Part shown: piece by piece, positions 16,310 through 24,049 of the stretch
Position numbering within the stretch: the first letter of the stretch is position 1
Layout: every line of letters begins with the position of its first letter
From: VXOI01 sp965215675
Lineage (GTDB): Bacteria > Chloroflexota > Dehalococcoidia > Lucifugimonadales > UBA3495
DNA length: 64,000 nt
Direction: 5' to 3'
Assembly: GCA_965215675.1 (NCBI GenBank)
Contig: OZ244112.1
Span: 1,116,001-1,180,000, forward strand
The notes under the pieces: model-generated
Seen by the model: the letters and a program-made list of their open reading frames with translations, nothing else
The model's database searches: none
What the model was told of the DNA's origin: nothing
Program-made: the position numbers and the translations under genes

Positions 16310-17439
16310 CCCGCGATCATCATCTCGTCGGTGTTGATCAGCGGCGACAGCAGCCGAGGGCCGTTGTCCGTTACCAGCACCATGTCCTGCAGGTGCCAGT
16401 AGCCGATGTGCGGCTCCAGCGCCACCACCATGCCCTCCTCCAGCACGCGCTCGCTGGAGGGCACCATGTACGGCTCCTGCTGGTGCCACCACGCGCCCAC
16501 GCCATGGCCCGCCAGCGCCACGTTGCCCTGGAACCCCGCCGCATGGAACCGGTCGTTGGCGTAGTGGTAGATGTCCGCGGTCTTGGCGCCGGGAACGCAT
16601 CGTTCGATGGTGCCCCGGTAGATGTCGAGCGTCACCTGGTAGACCCGTGTCTGCTCGTCCGAAGGCGCCCCCACGCAGACGCTGCGCGACTGGTGGCCGG
16701 GGTACCCGTTCAGGTACGACACGTAGTCGTTGCGAATGATGTCTCCCGCCTCGAATACCATGTCGCTTTCTCCGCCGTAGCCGACGGTGTTGCGGCTGGA
16801 GTTTAGGATACCGTGCGCCCAGTTCGCACCGCGACGCAGGCAGCTCTCGATGATGCGGCTGTGCACCAGTCGCTCCGTGTCCCCCGCCCGAATCGTGGGC
16901 AGCACCTCCAGGTATGCCTCGTCCAGCAGTCGCGCCCCCGCCTCCAGAGCCGCCACCTCCTCCGACGTCTTGATCCAACGCACCCGGTCCATCAAATCCG
17001 TGCTGTCGACGATCCGTGCTTTGGGAAGGAGGGCGTTGATCTCCTCCCAGCGGTTGGCGCTGACGTAGCTCTTCTCGAACCCGATGGTCTCACCGTCCAG
17101 CCCCAGGCCCTCCAGCACGTCTGCCGCCCGCTGATACGGCGACTCGGCGTAGTCGTCGACCACCTCGATGCGCTCGAGCCAAGAGTCGCGCCGGGCCAGC
17201 GGAGCAGCGTAAGTGTTCAGCACCATCACCGGCTCGCCGTGGCGCGGCCACACCAGCAGCACCTCCCGCGGCGAGTCCGGGAACTCGAGGTGCCGCGCCA
17301 GCGTCCCCGGATACGCGAACCCGGCCAGGTACGTGAAGTTCTTGCCCGACCGCGCCACCACGGCCGACACGCCCTCCTCGTCCATCAGCCGGTGCAGCCG
17401 ATCAACGTTCGCGATAATCTTCCCGTGCGCGTTGGCCAT
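16306..17439 (-). CDS. M24 (creatinase/aminopeptidase P fold) protein, metal site altered
   Basis: Pita-bread-fold protein of 377 residues with an N-terminal creatinase-N domain (about 1-125) and a C-terminal M24 domain. Aligned by eye to aminopeptidase P, the first metal Asp is kept (RNDYVSYL) and the His in GHGVG and Glu in LEPHIG are present. The second Asp position is His (GYPGHQSRS), and the last Glu position is Gln (LQDMVLV). It may therefore be a creatinase-like, metal-independent hydrolase. The start at MANAHGK has GAGAGGAG upstream; the ATG 39 bp earlier is less likely. It follows MmgE/PrpD by 41 bp and is probably co-transcribed. Confidence 0.8.
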   Translation of the reverse strand: MANAHGKIIANVDRLHRLMDEEGVSAVVARSGKNFTYLAGFAYPGTLARHLEFPDSPREVLLVWPRHGEPVMVLNTYAAPLARRDSWLERIEVVDDYAESPYQRAADVLEGLGLDGETIGFEKSYVSANRWEEINALLPKARIVDSTDLMDRVRWIKTSEEVAALEAGARLLDEAYLEVLPTIRAGDTERLVHSRIIESCLRRGANWAHGILNSSRNTVGYGGESDMVFEAGDIIRNDYVSYLNGYPGHQSRSVCVGAPSDEQTRVYQVTLDIYRGTIERCVPGAKTADIYHYANDRFHAAGFQGNVALAGHGVGAWWHQQEPYMVPSSERVLEEGMVVALEPHIGYWHLQDMVLVTDNGPRLLSPLINTDEMMIAG

Positions 17440-17480
17440 GCCAGACTCCTCTCTCGCCTTGCCGGGTGCGTGGGGCAAAC

Positions 17481-18851
17481 CTACTCAAACCGCAACAATC
17501 CGAACAGCTCGCCGAGGTCCGGAGCCTCGTCGATGTGCCACAGGTGCGCCAGCAGCGCGTCCACGCGGCCTGCGTCCAAATGCTCCGACGCCAGCGACCG
17601 GAACTTGTCCTCAACCTCGGTGTCCGTCAGTGGGTTCTTGTAGTGACCCTTGTGGTAGGCCACCTGCGCCGAGTGTCGTTCACCCGACGTGGTCACCACC
17701 TCCAGGTCGCACAGCATCGCCTCGGGCACACGCCGGTTTGCCTCCTCCGACACCGACACGTTGACCTTGCCCACCAGCCCCAGCAGCGTCTCGTCGAACA
17801 GGAACTCGTCGTCGAAGTGGCGGCTCTCCACCCCGCCATACAGCAGCGCCACCGCCGTCGTGTACGGCATCGAGTGGTCGGCGGTCTCACGGTTGGCCGG
17901 CCGCCACTTCTCCGCGTCTCCCGCCATGATGTTTACCGCCGTCTGCAGCGTCGCGATGTTCACCTCGGCCACGCTGTCCGGAGCAATGCCGCCCGGCACC
18001 TGCGCCCGCACGTCCAGCGCCGCCTGAGCGATGGTCTGCGAGTACTGGCCCAGCGGGAACCGCTTGATGCTGCACTCCGCGATCTTGAACGGCGTCCCGC
18101 TGCCTCCCATCGCATTTAGCTCGATTGGACGCCCCGTGACGGCGTTGAAGTAGCCGCCAGCGCCCTCGTAAACCGGCGACGGTCCGGTGATGCCCCGCTG
18201 CGCCAGCATCACCGCGAACATGGCATTGCGGGTGGCGTTGGCGTAGGCGCATCCCTTCCACATCGATACGTCGCCGATGCGTGTCTGGTACAGCGCCAGG
18301 TTCGAGGCCACGTTGAGGTTCAGAGCCTGCAGCGTCTGCTCCTGCGTCAGTCCCAGCGCCCGCGCCGCCGCCAGCGTGCTTGCCGCGCCGCCGACGGTCA
18401 CGTGGTCGAATCGCGGCTTGATGTCCACCGTGTCGCACAGGCGGCAGAAAACCTCGTAAGCCAGCACCGTAGACAGGATGAACGTCCTGCCGCTGCCGCC
18501 CGACGCCTCCGTGGCCGACAGCGACGCCGCAATGCTGTCACTGGGATGGCCGGACTCGTTGCTGGTGTAGCCGTCATTGAAGTCCAGGTAGCGAATGGCC
18601 ACCCCGTTGGCGAACGACGCCAGGTCCAGGCTGCTCTGCTGCCCGCTGCCCATCACGGTCACCGGCGCGGTGCTCGAGACCATGCCCGCCATCTCCCGCG
18701 CCACCCGCGCTGGCTCGCTGGAGTAGCCGCCCAGCGCGCAGCCCAGTGTGTCGATGATGAACCGCTTGGCCAGGTGTACCGTCTCGTCGGGCAGGTCCTC
18801 GTAGCGAAGCGACGATGTGTAGCCGCTGAGCGTCTCGGCCAGGGTGGTCAT
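17481..18851 (-). CDS. MmgE/PrpD family protein
   Basis: Member of the 2-methylcitrate dehydratase / cis-aconitate decarboxylase / immune-responsive-gene family, 456 residues, the usual size. Seen: an N-terminal all-helical domain with FIIDTLGCALGGYSSEPARV near residue 30, NGVAIRYLDFNDGYTSNESGHPSD near residue 85 (the DxND / HPSD region lining the active site), and HVTVGGAASTLAAARALGLT. In gene-rich catabolic loci of uncultured Chloroflexota such genes usually act on small carboxylic acids, but the substrate here is unknown. Middle gene of an LLM - MmgE/PrpD - M24 minus-strand group. Confidence 0.85.
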   Translation of the reverse strand: MTTLAETLSGYTSSLRYEDLPDETVHLAKRFIIDTLGCALGGYSSEPARVAREMAGMVSSTAPVTVMGSGQQSSLDLASFANGVAIRYLDFNDGYTSNESGHPSDSIAASLSATEASGGSGRTFILSTVLAYEVFCRLCDTVDIKPRFDHVTVGGAASTLAAARALGLTQEQTLQALNLNVASNLALYQTRIGDVSMWKGCAYANATRNAMFAVMLAQRGITGPSPVYEGAGGYFNAVTGRPIELNAMGGSGTPFKIAECSIKRFPLGQYSQTIAQAALDVRAQVPGGIAPDSVAEVNIATLQTAVNIMAGDAEKWRPANRETADHSMPYTTAVALLYGGVESRHFDDEFLFDETLLGLVGKVNVSVSEEANRRVPEAMLCDLEVVTTSGERHSAQVAYHKGHYKNPLTDTEVEDKFRSLASEHLDAGRVDALLAHLWHIDEAPDLGELFGLLRFE

Positions 18852-18904
18852 TTTTCAACTCCTGCTATTTCTGGTGTCGTCCCGGCGGGAGCGGTAACCG
18901 CCCC

Positions 18905-19945
18905 CTACGCGAACTCGGGCATCACCTCGCGGGCGAACAGTTCCATGGACTTCAGCACCTTTTTCTGAGGCATCCCGCCGAAGGAGAAGTTGCAGCCAAA
19001 ATACCCGACCCCCGCGTCCTGCAGCGCTCGGATCTTCGCGATGATCTGCTCTGGGTTGCCGATGAATGCCCGGTGCTCGGCCAGGTACTCGAAGGATGTC
19101 GGAAGCTCGGTGCGGTTCTGGCGAAAGGTGTCCAGGCTGTCGTATACCTCGCTGCCGCGCTTGTATGTGCGACGCCACTGGTTCACGTCCAGTGTCCAGT
19201 TGAGGCCGGGCTCGGAGTCGCGGCGGGCTTCCTCCTCGGTCTCGGCCACGTAGAAGTACCGGAAGAACGGTATGCCGCCCATATCCATGGGCTTGCCCGC
19301 CTCCCGTGCCCCCTCAACCAGTTGGTGGCAAAGGCTCAGGCCGTCGCTGGTGTCCAGCACCACGCCGATGATGCCGGAGTGCCCGCTGGCCGCGGCGAAG
19401 TCCTGGGTCTCCTGGCTTCGCGTTGCTGCAATGTACATGGGCGGGTGCGGCTTCTGCACCGGGGGCGGCACCAGGTTCGTGTTGTGCACCTGGTAGTGTT
19501 TGCCTTCGTATGAGAAGTCCCGGGTGGTCCACAGCCCCTCGATGATGCGGATGGACTCCCGGAACCGGTCCTGGCTCTCGACATGGTCCACGCTGTAGCC
19601 GGTGTACTCGTAGCCGTCCTGGCCGCGGCCGAACCCGGCGTCAAGCCTCCCCGCGCTCAGCAGGTCCAGCGTGGCAGTGTCCTCGGCCAGCCTGACCGGG
19701 TGATGCAGCGGCGGGATGATCACCGCCGTGCCCAGACGCAGGGTCTTGGTGCGGGCCGCGATGTTGGCCAGCAGCATCAGCGAAGCCGACCCCAGCCCGT
19801 AGCGCGAGAAATGGTGCTCCGCCAGCCAGCCGCTGTCGAAGCCCAGCTGCTCGCCTACGACGAACTCTTCGGTGATGTTGTCGACAACCTCGGTCGGCGC
19901 CGTGTCTTCGGGCCACGGCACATGGGAAAACAGGCCAAATTTCAT
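18905..19945 (-). CDS. LLM-class flavin-dependent oxidoreductase
   Basis: Luciferase-like (alpha/beta)8 barrel enzyme using reduced FMN or F420. Seen: MKFGLFSHVPWPED at the start, WLAEHHFSRYG near residue 45, the family motif RLGTAVIIPPLHHPVRLAEDTATLDLLSAGRLDAGFGRG around residues 75-115, and the C-terminal IGNPEQIIAKIRALQDAGVGYFGCNFSFG. The start was moved to the internal ATG at 19945 to match barrel strand 1. It is distinct from the two longer LLM proteins at 48-52.7 kb and lies upstream of MmgE/PrpD with a 53-bp gap. Confidence 0.88.
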   Translation of the reverse strand: MKFGLFSHVPWPEDTAPTEVVDNITEEFVVGEQLGFDSGWLAEHHFSRYGLGSASLMLLANIAARTKTLRLGTAVIIPPLHHPVRLAEDTATLDLLSAGRLDAGFGRGQDGYEYTGYSVDHVESQDRFRESIRIIEGLWTTRDFSYEGKHYQVHNTNLVPPPVQKPHPPMYIAATRSQETQDFAAASGHSGIIGVVLDTSDGLSLCHQLVEGAREAGKPMDMGGIPFFRYFYVAETEEEARRDSEPGLNWTLDVNQWRRTYKRGSEVYDSLDTFRQNRTELPTSFEYLAEHRAFIGNPEQIIAKIRALQDAGVGYFGCNFSFGGMPQKKVLKSMELFAREVMPEFA

Positions 19946-20041
19946 CAGTAAATTCCGGAAATTGCTGAACGCAAGGATGTGGAACAAGACGGCCCATTAT
20001 TCCACACCCGAACCACCGCCGCCACCGCCCCGCCCGCCTCT

Positions 20042-20217
20042 GCAGGGCAATCGCGTCTTAAAAGCCGAGGGTCCTATAAGTCGTCATTCCCGCGCAGGCG
20101 GGAATCCAAACCCCCGTCTACCCTCGCACCTGGAACTGAAGGAGGCACTGCCACTCCCATCTCCACCGCCATTCAGACCAGTTTTGTGTGCTGAGTAATA
20201 AGACGCGATTGCCCTGC
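20042..20217. mobile_element. MITE with 19-bp perfect inverted repeats and 8-bp target duplication
   Basis: 176-bp non-coding element. Terminal inverted repeats GCAGGGCAATCGCGTCTTA (20042-20060) and its exact complement (20199-20217). Flanked by the direct duplication CCGCCTCT at 20034-20041 and 20218-20225. Inside is the palindrome ATTCCCGC-GCAG-GCGGGAAT at 20086-20105. The structure is what an intact, recently moved, non-autonomous transposon leaves; no transposase with these ends is in the window. Confidence 0.8.
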
Positions 20218-20289
20218 CCGCCTCTGTCCCTCACCACGCCTGCGGAAATGGAAATCGGGTCGGGGAGTTGTGGATTTCCAAAGATTTGA

Positions 20290-20375
20290 TGACAGTCGCC
20301 TCTTGCCAAGCCTCATGACACATCCTTACCATCGTATGTGGCGAACTTGAATGATCGCAGATTCAGCCAGCGACC
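20290..20375 (+). repeat. 87-bp dispersed repeat, copy A
   Basis: Starts TGACAG and contains the core CTTGCCAAGCCTCATGACAC. Related copies lie at 38094 and 60468. The first ~33 bp are nearly identical in all three copies; the rest is diverged. All lie in large non-coding spacers and point towards a plus-strand gene start. Confidence 0.7.
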
Positions 20376-20467
20376 AACGAACCGGGTGAACCGATGGCCG
20401 ACAGCCTAAACGTCCCACAATTCGTCGCCCCGGCGCAGTCCTGGAGTGGGCGAGAATCCCTCAAATT

Positions 20468-20492
20468 GGACACTTTTGGACAGAATCGGACG
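20468..20492 (+). repeat. 10-bp phased GGACA repeats, array 1
   Basis: GGACA at 20468, GGACA at 20478 and GGACG at 20488, spaced exactly 10 bp. Linker bases between units differ. Confidence 0.5.
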
Positions 20493-20740
20493 GATATTCC
20501 GGGGTCTCCTTTGGCATCTCAGAAAATTCCCTTTGGTTTCCTTCCGTTCCGAAGGTCGGAAGGGGCACGCGCACAGGTCAATCACATTTGGATATATTGA
20601 TGACACATGACGCTCACCAAGCCTGGTGGAGCCTCCGTACCATATCCTCGCATTCTTGCTGTTGCCCACGGCTCCTCGGGGCATTCCCGGCTTACGGCAT
20701 GGCCGTCCAGCCATCCGAGAATAGGCGGGAAAACGAGGAT

Positions 20741-20770
20741 GGGACAGGATGGGACAAAATGGGACGGGAA
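20741..20770 (+). repeat. 10-bp phased GGGACA repeats, array 2
   Basis: Three adjacent 10-mers GGGACAGGAT, GGGACAAAAT, GGGACGGGAA. Same spacing and core as arrays at 20468 and 20824. Confidence 0.6.
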
Positions 20771-20823
20771 TCGCGATTTTTCCGCAAATTGGGGAAATCT
20801 CAGATAGGACAGACCGTGAATTT

Positions 20824-20848
20824 GGGACAAAATGGGACAGGAGTGGGA
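20824..20848 (+). repeat. 10-bp phased GGGACA repeats, array 3
   Basis: GGGACAAAAT then GGGACAGGAG followed by a partial TGGGA unit offset by one base. Same unit as array 2. Confidence 0.5.
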
Positions 20849-21007
20849 AAATCCAGTCCCACGGAGACCTCGCATCCCCCACCGCAGCTCTGCCTCTCGC
20901 GGATTACCATATTCCATTCCCTGTGCAGCCACGGAATCTCTCCGTCCAAATGCGATAGCCCTGTCCTCCCCAAGAACGCCTCCTTGGGAAATGGGACCGG
21001 CACCCAG

Positions 21008-21016
21008 TGCTATAAT
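21008..21016 (+). promoter_or_regulatory. Extended -10 promoter for holA
   Basis: TGCTATAAT, a perfect extended -10, lies 35 bp before the TTG start of holA. No well-spaced -35 is seen, as expected for extended -10 promoters. Confidence 0.5.
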
Positions 21017-21051
21017 CGGCCCGAATCAACTCTAAAAGGTTCGGATCAAAT

Positions 21052-22047
21052 TTGCCCGCATTTGTGGTCTACGGCGACAGTTTCCTGGTGCGGCAGCGGA
21101 CGGCCGCGCTGGAGTCCGAGAACGGCGCCGACGGCATCCTCGACGCTAACCGCCATCGGATGCAGGGCAACCAGGTCAGCCCCCAGGAGCTCCTCGCCGT
21201 CTGCCAGGCTCTGCCTTTCCTCGACACTCTGCGCCTCGTCGCGGTTGATGGTCTGCTGGCCACAGCGGAGTCGCGCTCCGGCGGCGGTCGGGGTAGGCGC
21301 GGCGGCGGAGCCGTCGACGAACGCTGGCAGCCTTTGGTGAGCGCCATACCCCAGATGCCGGACACCACGCTGCTGATGCTTTCGGACGGGACGCTGAACG
21401 CCAACAACCCCCTGTTGCGCGCGCTCAGCCCGGTCTGCACGGTGGAGGAGCAAACGGCCCCGCGCGGCGAGCAATTGGCCCGCTGGATCAAGGAGACCGC
21501 CGAGGCCAAGGGAGCGCCTATCAGTCCGGCGGCCATCCGATCGATGGCCGACCTCGTGGGCAGCGACCTGTGGACGCTGGAACAGGAACTGGAGAAGCTG
21601 TCCCTCTACGCCTCGGGACGGGAGATCGGCGAGACCGACATACGCCTGATGGTCTCGCAGGTCCGCGAGGCCAGCATCTTCGAGGCCGTGGATGCCATGA
21701 TCGACGGGCGTCCCCAGGTGGCGCTCCGCCTGCTGGCCCAGCTCCGGGACGACGGGCGGGAGCCCCAGTACATCATCGCCATGGTGGAGCGGCAGTTGCG
21801 GCTGCTGGCCTTGGCCCGGGACTCCGTGGAGCGCAGCGTCCCGCAGAATGAACTGAAGCGGACTCTGGGAACGTCGTCGGACTTCGTGGTGCGCAAGACC
21901 ATGGAGCAGGCCCGACGACACTCTCGGGAGGACATCGCCTGGCGCTACGACCGCCTGCTCGAGGCCGACCTGTCCATCAAGCAGGGCCGCGTCGACCCCG
22001 ACCTCGCCCTCGAACTCCTCGTAGGCGATGCCGTCCCGCGTCGTTAG
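21052..22047 (+). CDS. holA: DNA polymerase III subunit delta
   Basis: Clamp-loader delta subunit that opens the sliding clamp. Seen: FVVYGDSFLVRQRTAALE at the start, LPFLDTLRLVAVDGLL near residue 60, AIRSMADLVGSDLWTLEQELEKLSLYA near residue 165, and the C-terminal collar domain (ALRLLAQLRDDGREPQYIIAMVERQLRLLA) ending RYDRLLEADLSIKQGRVDPDLALELLV. Length 331 fits. A TTG start is used with weak AAAAGG 20 nt upstream; the -10 at 21011 puts it near the transcript start. Transcribed alone. Confidence 0.9.
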   Translation: MPAFVVYGDSFLVRQRTAALESENGADGILDANRHRMQGNQVSPQELLAVCQALPFLDTLRLVAVDGLLATAESRSGGGRGRRGGGAVDERWQPLVSAIPQMPDTTLLMLSDGTLNANNPLLRALSPVCTVEEQTAPRGEQLARWIKETAEAKGAPISPAAIRSMADLVGSDLWTLEQELEKLSLYASGREIGETDIRLMVSQVREASIFEAVDAMIDGRPQVALRLLAQLRDDGREPQYIIAMVERQLRLLALARDSVERSVPQNELKRTLGTSSDFVVRKTMEQARRHSREDIAWRYDRLLEADLSIKQGRVDPDLALELLVGDAVPRR

Positions 22048-22072
22048 GTGCGGGGCGTTAAGTGGGGATCGA

Positions 22073-23056
22073 CTACTCCGTTTCCTGCGGCACCATCGGG
22101 TTGTAGCAGGCCACGAAGTGGTCCTCCTCCGTCTCCGCCAGCGGGGGATGCGCTTCATGGCGGCACTCATTGGTTGCCTTGAAGCAGCGAGGTAGGAAGG
22201 GGCACTGCTCCCCAATGTTCACCAGGTCCGGCGGGTTGCCGGGAACGGGCTGTATGTATCGGTCGGGGTCGTCCAGCCGGGGCAACGATTGCAGCAGCGA
22301 CCAGGTGTAGGGGTGCTGGGCACGGCGGAACAGCGGTATCACGTCGGCCCGCTCCACCATCCGGCCGCCGTAGATCACGCCCACCTTCTTGGCCATCGAG
22401 GCCACAACGCCCAGGTCGTGGGTGATGAGAAGTACCGACGAACCCTGCTCTCTGACCAGCCGCCGCAGGCGCTCCAGGATCTCCGCCTGCAGCGTGACGT
22501 CCAGGCCCGAGGTCGGCTCGTCGGCGATGAGTAGCTTGGGGCGCAGCACTAGGGCGATGGCCATCATCACCCGCTGGCACATGCCGCCGCTCAGAGAGAA
22601 TGGGTACTGACCCATCACCCGTTTGGGGTCGGGAAGCCCCATCTCGTGGAGCATCTCCTGGGCCATGCGGTTGGCGTTCCGCAGCGACATGTCGCTGTGC
22701 TGGAGGATGACCTCCTCCAGTTGCGACCCTACCGGCTCCACGGGATTCAGGGCCGCCTGCGCGTCCTGGAACACCATGGACACCTCGTGTCCGCGGAGAC
22801 CCCGAATGTAGTCCGGCCCGGCCCGCATCAGGTCAACGCCCTGGAAGTAAATTCGCCCGCCAAGCACCGAGGAGTTCTGCGGAAGCAGGCCCATGATTGC
22901 CAGGGCCAGTGTGCTCTTTCCTGCGCCGCTCTCTCCCACAACGCAGTAGGTCTCGCCCTCCTCCTGGGTGAGGTTGACACCGTTTAGGGCCCGGACAGTG
23001 CCGGCAGGGCTGCGAAACTCGACGGAGAGGTCTTCTATTCTCAGGGCTTCGGCCAT
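22073..23056 (-). CDS. Peptide/nickel-type ABC transporter ATP-binding protein (DppD/OppD family)
   Basis: ATPase that energises an oligopeptide importer. Seen: Walker A GESGAGKST near residue 45, Q-loop VFQDAQAALNPV, signature LSGGMCQRVMMA, Walker B LLIADEPTSGLD, H-loop LLITHDLG, and the OppD/F C-terminal region with cysteines (CPFLPRCFKATNECRHE) that in related proteins can hold a [4Fe-4S] cluster. Length 327 is usual. No permease, binding protein or second ATPase is next to it, so it is an orphan or serves a remote permease. Confidence 0.9.
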   Translation of the reverse strand: MAEALRIEDLSVEFRSPAGTVRALNGVNLTQEEGETYCVVGESGAGKSTLALAIMGLLPQNSSVLGGRIYFQGVDLMRAGPDYIRGLRGHEVSMVFQDAQAALNPVEPVGSQLEEVILQHSDMSLRNANRMAQEMLHEMGLPDPKRVMGQYPFSLSGGMCQRVMMAIALVLRPKLLIADEPTSGLDVTLQAEILERLRRLVREQGSSVLLITHDLGVVASMAKKVGVIYGGRMVERADVIPLFRRAQHPYTWSLLQSLPRLDDPDRYIQPVPGNPPDLVNIGEQCPFLPRCFKATNECRHEAHPPLAETEEDHFVACYNPMVPQETE

Positions 23057-23120
23057 TGCGGGAGCTCCGTTCGAACAAGAACTTCAGCCACCGGTGCTGA
23101 AAGGCTAAGTGGAACCGATG

Positions 23121-23831
23121 CTATCTGGAAGGCGCACGGGTTTCCGAGAATGACTTGTCCGGGAAGGACTTGCCCGCCTCCGGGACCGGTCGTTCCCGCA
23201 GATCAACAGGGCGGCAATCGCCACTCTTCAACAGTCGCATAAGGTCGCCCAGGCATTCCACGCGGCCCCGGAACTCGGTGGCGGCCGTTCCGATCTGGTG
23301 GGTCCGGTGGGCATCGCTTCCAGCAACAGACGGGAGCGCCAGCGATTCACAGAGGTCGACCGAGTACCTGTTCTGCTCAGCGGACCCACGCCCATTGTGG
23401 GATTCGACAGCGTCGCAAAGCCCAAAAAACGGGTCGGAGATGGCACGTTCCAACATCCCTGCCCGGGCCTCGGGATCGCGACCGGGGTCCTCGAGGAACC
23501 GGCGCCGGTAGGGGTGGGCCGCAATGAGGACGCCCCCTTCGCGATCGGCATGGGCCTGTAGGAAATGCGGCTTGTGCATCCCGAACTCGTACCGCTGGAG
23601 GCCAAAGGCGAGCACGTGGCCGGCGTCGGTGTTGATCTCACTTCCTGCCAGCACCAGGAATTCGTGGCGCCGCGAAAGCTCTGCAACTCTTTCGGTGGGC
23701 CAGAATGCGTCGTGGTCGGTGAGGCAGATGCCGTCGAGACCCGCCGCCTTGGCGCCCTCGATAAGCTCATCGGCGCTCAGGAAGCTGTCGTCGGACATGG
23801 GGTAGCTGTGGGTGTGAAGGTCGATGAGCAA
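23121..23831 (-). CDS. PHP-domain phosphoesterase (YciV-like)
   Basis: Metal-dependent phosphoesterase of the polymerase-and-histidinol-phosphatase fold. Seen: LIDLHTHSYPMSDDS at the start (HxH), TDHDAFW, AGSEINTDAGHVLAFGL, AAHPYRRRF near residue 105, and GSDAHRTHQIG near residue 180, together giving the usual metal ligands. Related proteins hydrolyse nucleoside 3',5'-bisphosphates or RNA ends. The start is uncertain: the TTG at 23831 places the HTH motif at the N-terminus; a frame ATG at 23948 would cross the terminator-proximal leader. It lies 64 bp upstream of the ABC ATPase. Confidence 0.78.
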   Translation of the reverse strand: MLIDLHTHSYPMSDDSFLSADELIEGAKAAGLDGICLTDHDAFWPTERVAELSRRHEFLVLAGSEINTDAGHVLAFGLQRYEFGMHKPHFLQAHADREGGVLIAAHPYRRRFLEDPGRDPEARAGMLERAISDPFFGLCDAVESHNGRGSAEQNRYSVDLCESLALPSVAGSDAHRTHQIGTAATEFRGRVECLGDLMRLLKSGDCRPVDLRERPVPEAGKSFPDKSFSETRAPSR

Positions 23832-23967
23832 AGCAACAGCCGAGGAACAAAAAGGATGCACAATAATAGCACGGGAATCTGGATTGCGAAATCCGGCGGG
23901 ACAGCTTCCACCCGATCCCTGAGGGCGGGAAAGGGCCGCGTTCCCCACGACGGCGCCTGCACCCTTC

Positions 23968-24008
23968 CAAAAACAGAGGCACCCGCGCCTCGCAGAGGGC
24001 GGGTGCCT
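23968..24008 (-). terminator. Rho-independent terminator of ftsK
   Basis: On the minus strand, perfect 10-bp stem AGGCACCCGC/GCGGGTGCCT with a 12-nt loop, followed by CTGTTTTTGG. It ends the ftsK transcript before the PHP gene. Confidence 0.8.
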
Positions 24009-24049
24009 TCGTAGTCTCCGTCTGCCCCTAACCTGGGGAGCTTTGCAGT

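Larger units (their letters stand above)
19946..21051. other. Non-coding spacer A (1.1 kb) between divergent LLM and holA
   Basis: No credible gene: open frames here lack family character and are rich in repeat-derived residues. It holds a MITE (20042-20217), one copy of the 87-bp dispersed repeat (20290-20375), three arrays of 10-bp phased GGGACA/GGACA repeats and a promoter for holA. Confidence 0.7.

Noticed and set aside
20741..20848. Phased repeats considered as a CRISPR array
   Set aside because: Units are 10 bp with no 30-bp spacers and no cas genes anywhere in the window.
20406..20882. 158-residue minus-strand frame in spacer A
   Set aside because: Its text is produced by the 10-bp GGGACA arrays (repeated CPILS/VPFCP); no start signal and not protein-like.
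21046..22215. 389-residue minus-strand open frame opposite holA
   Set aside because: Antisense of holA, which has clear family motifs and a promoter.
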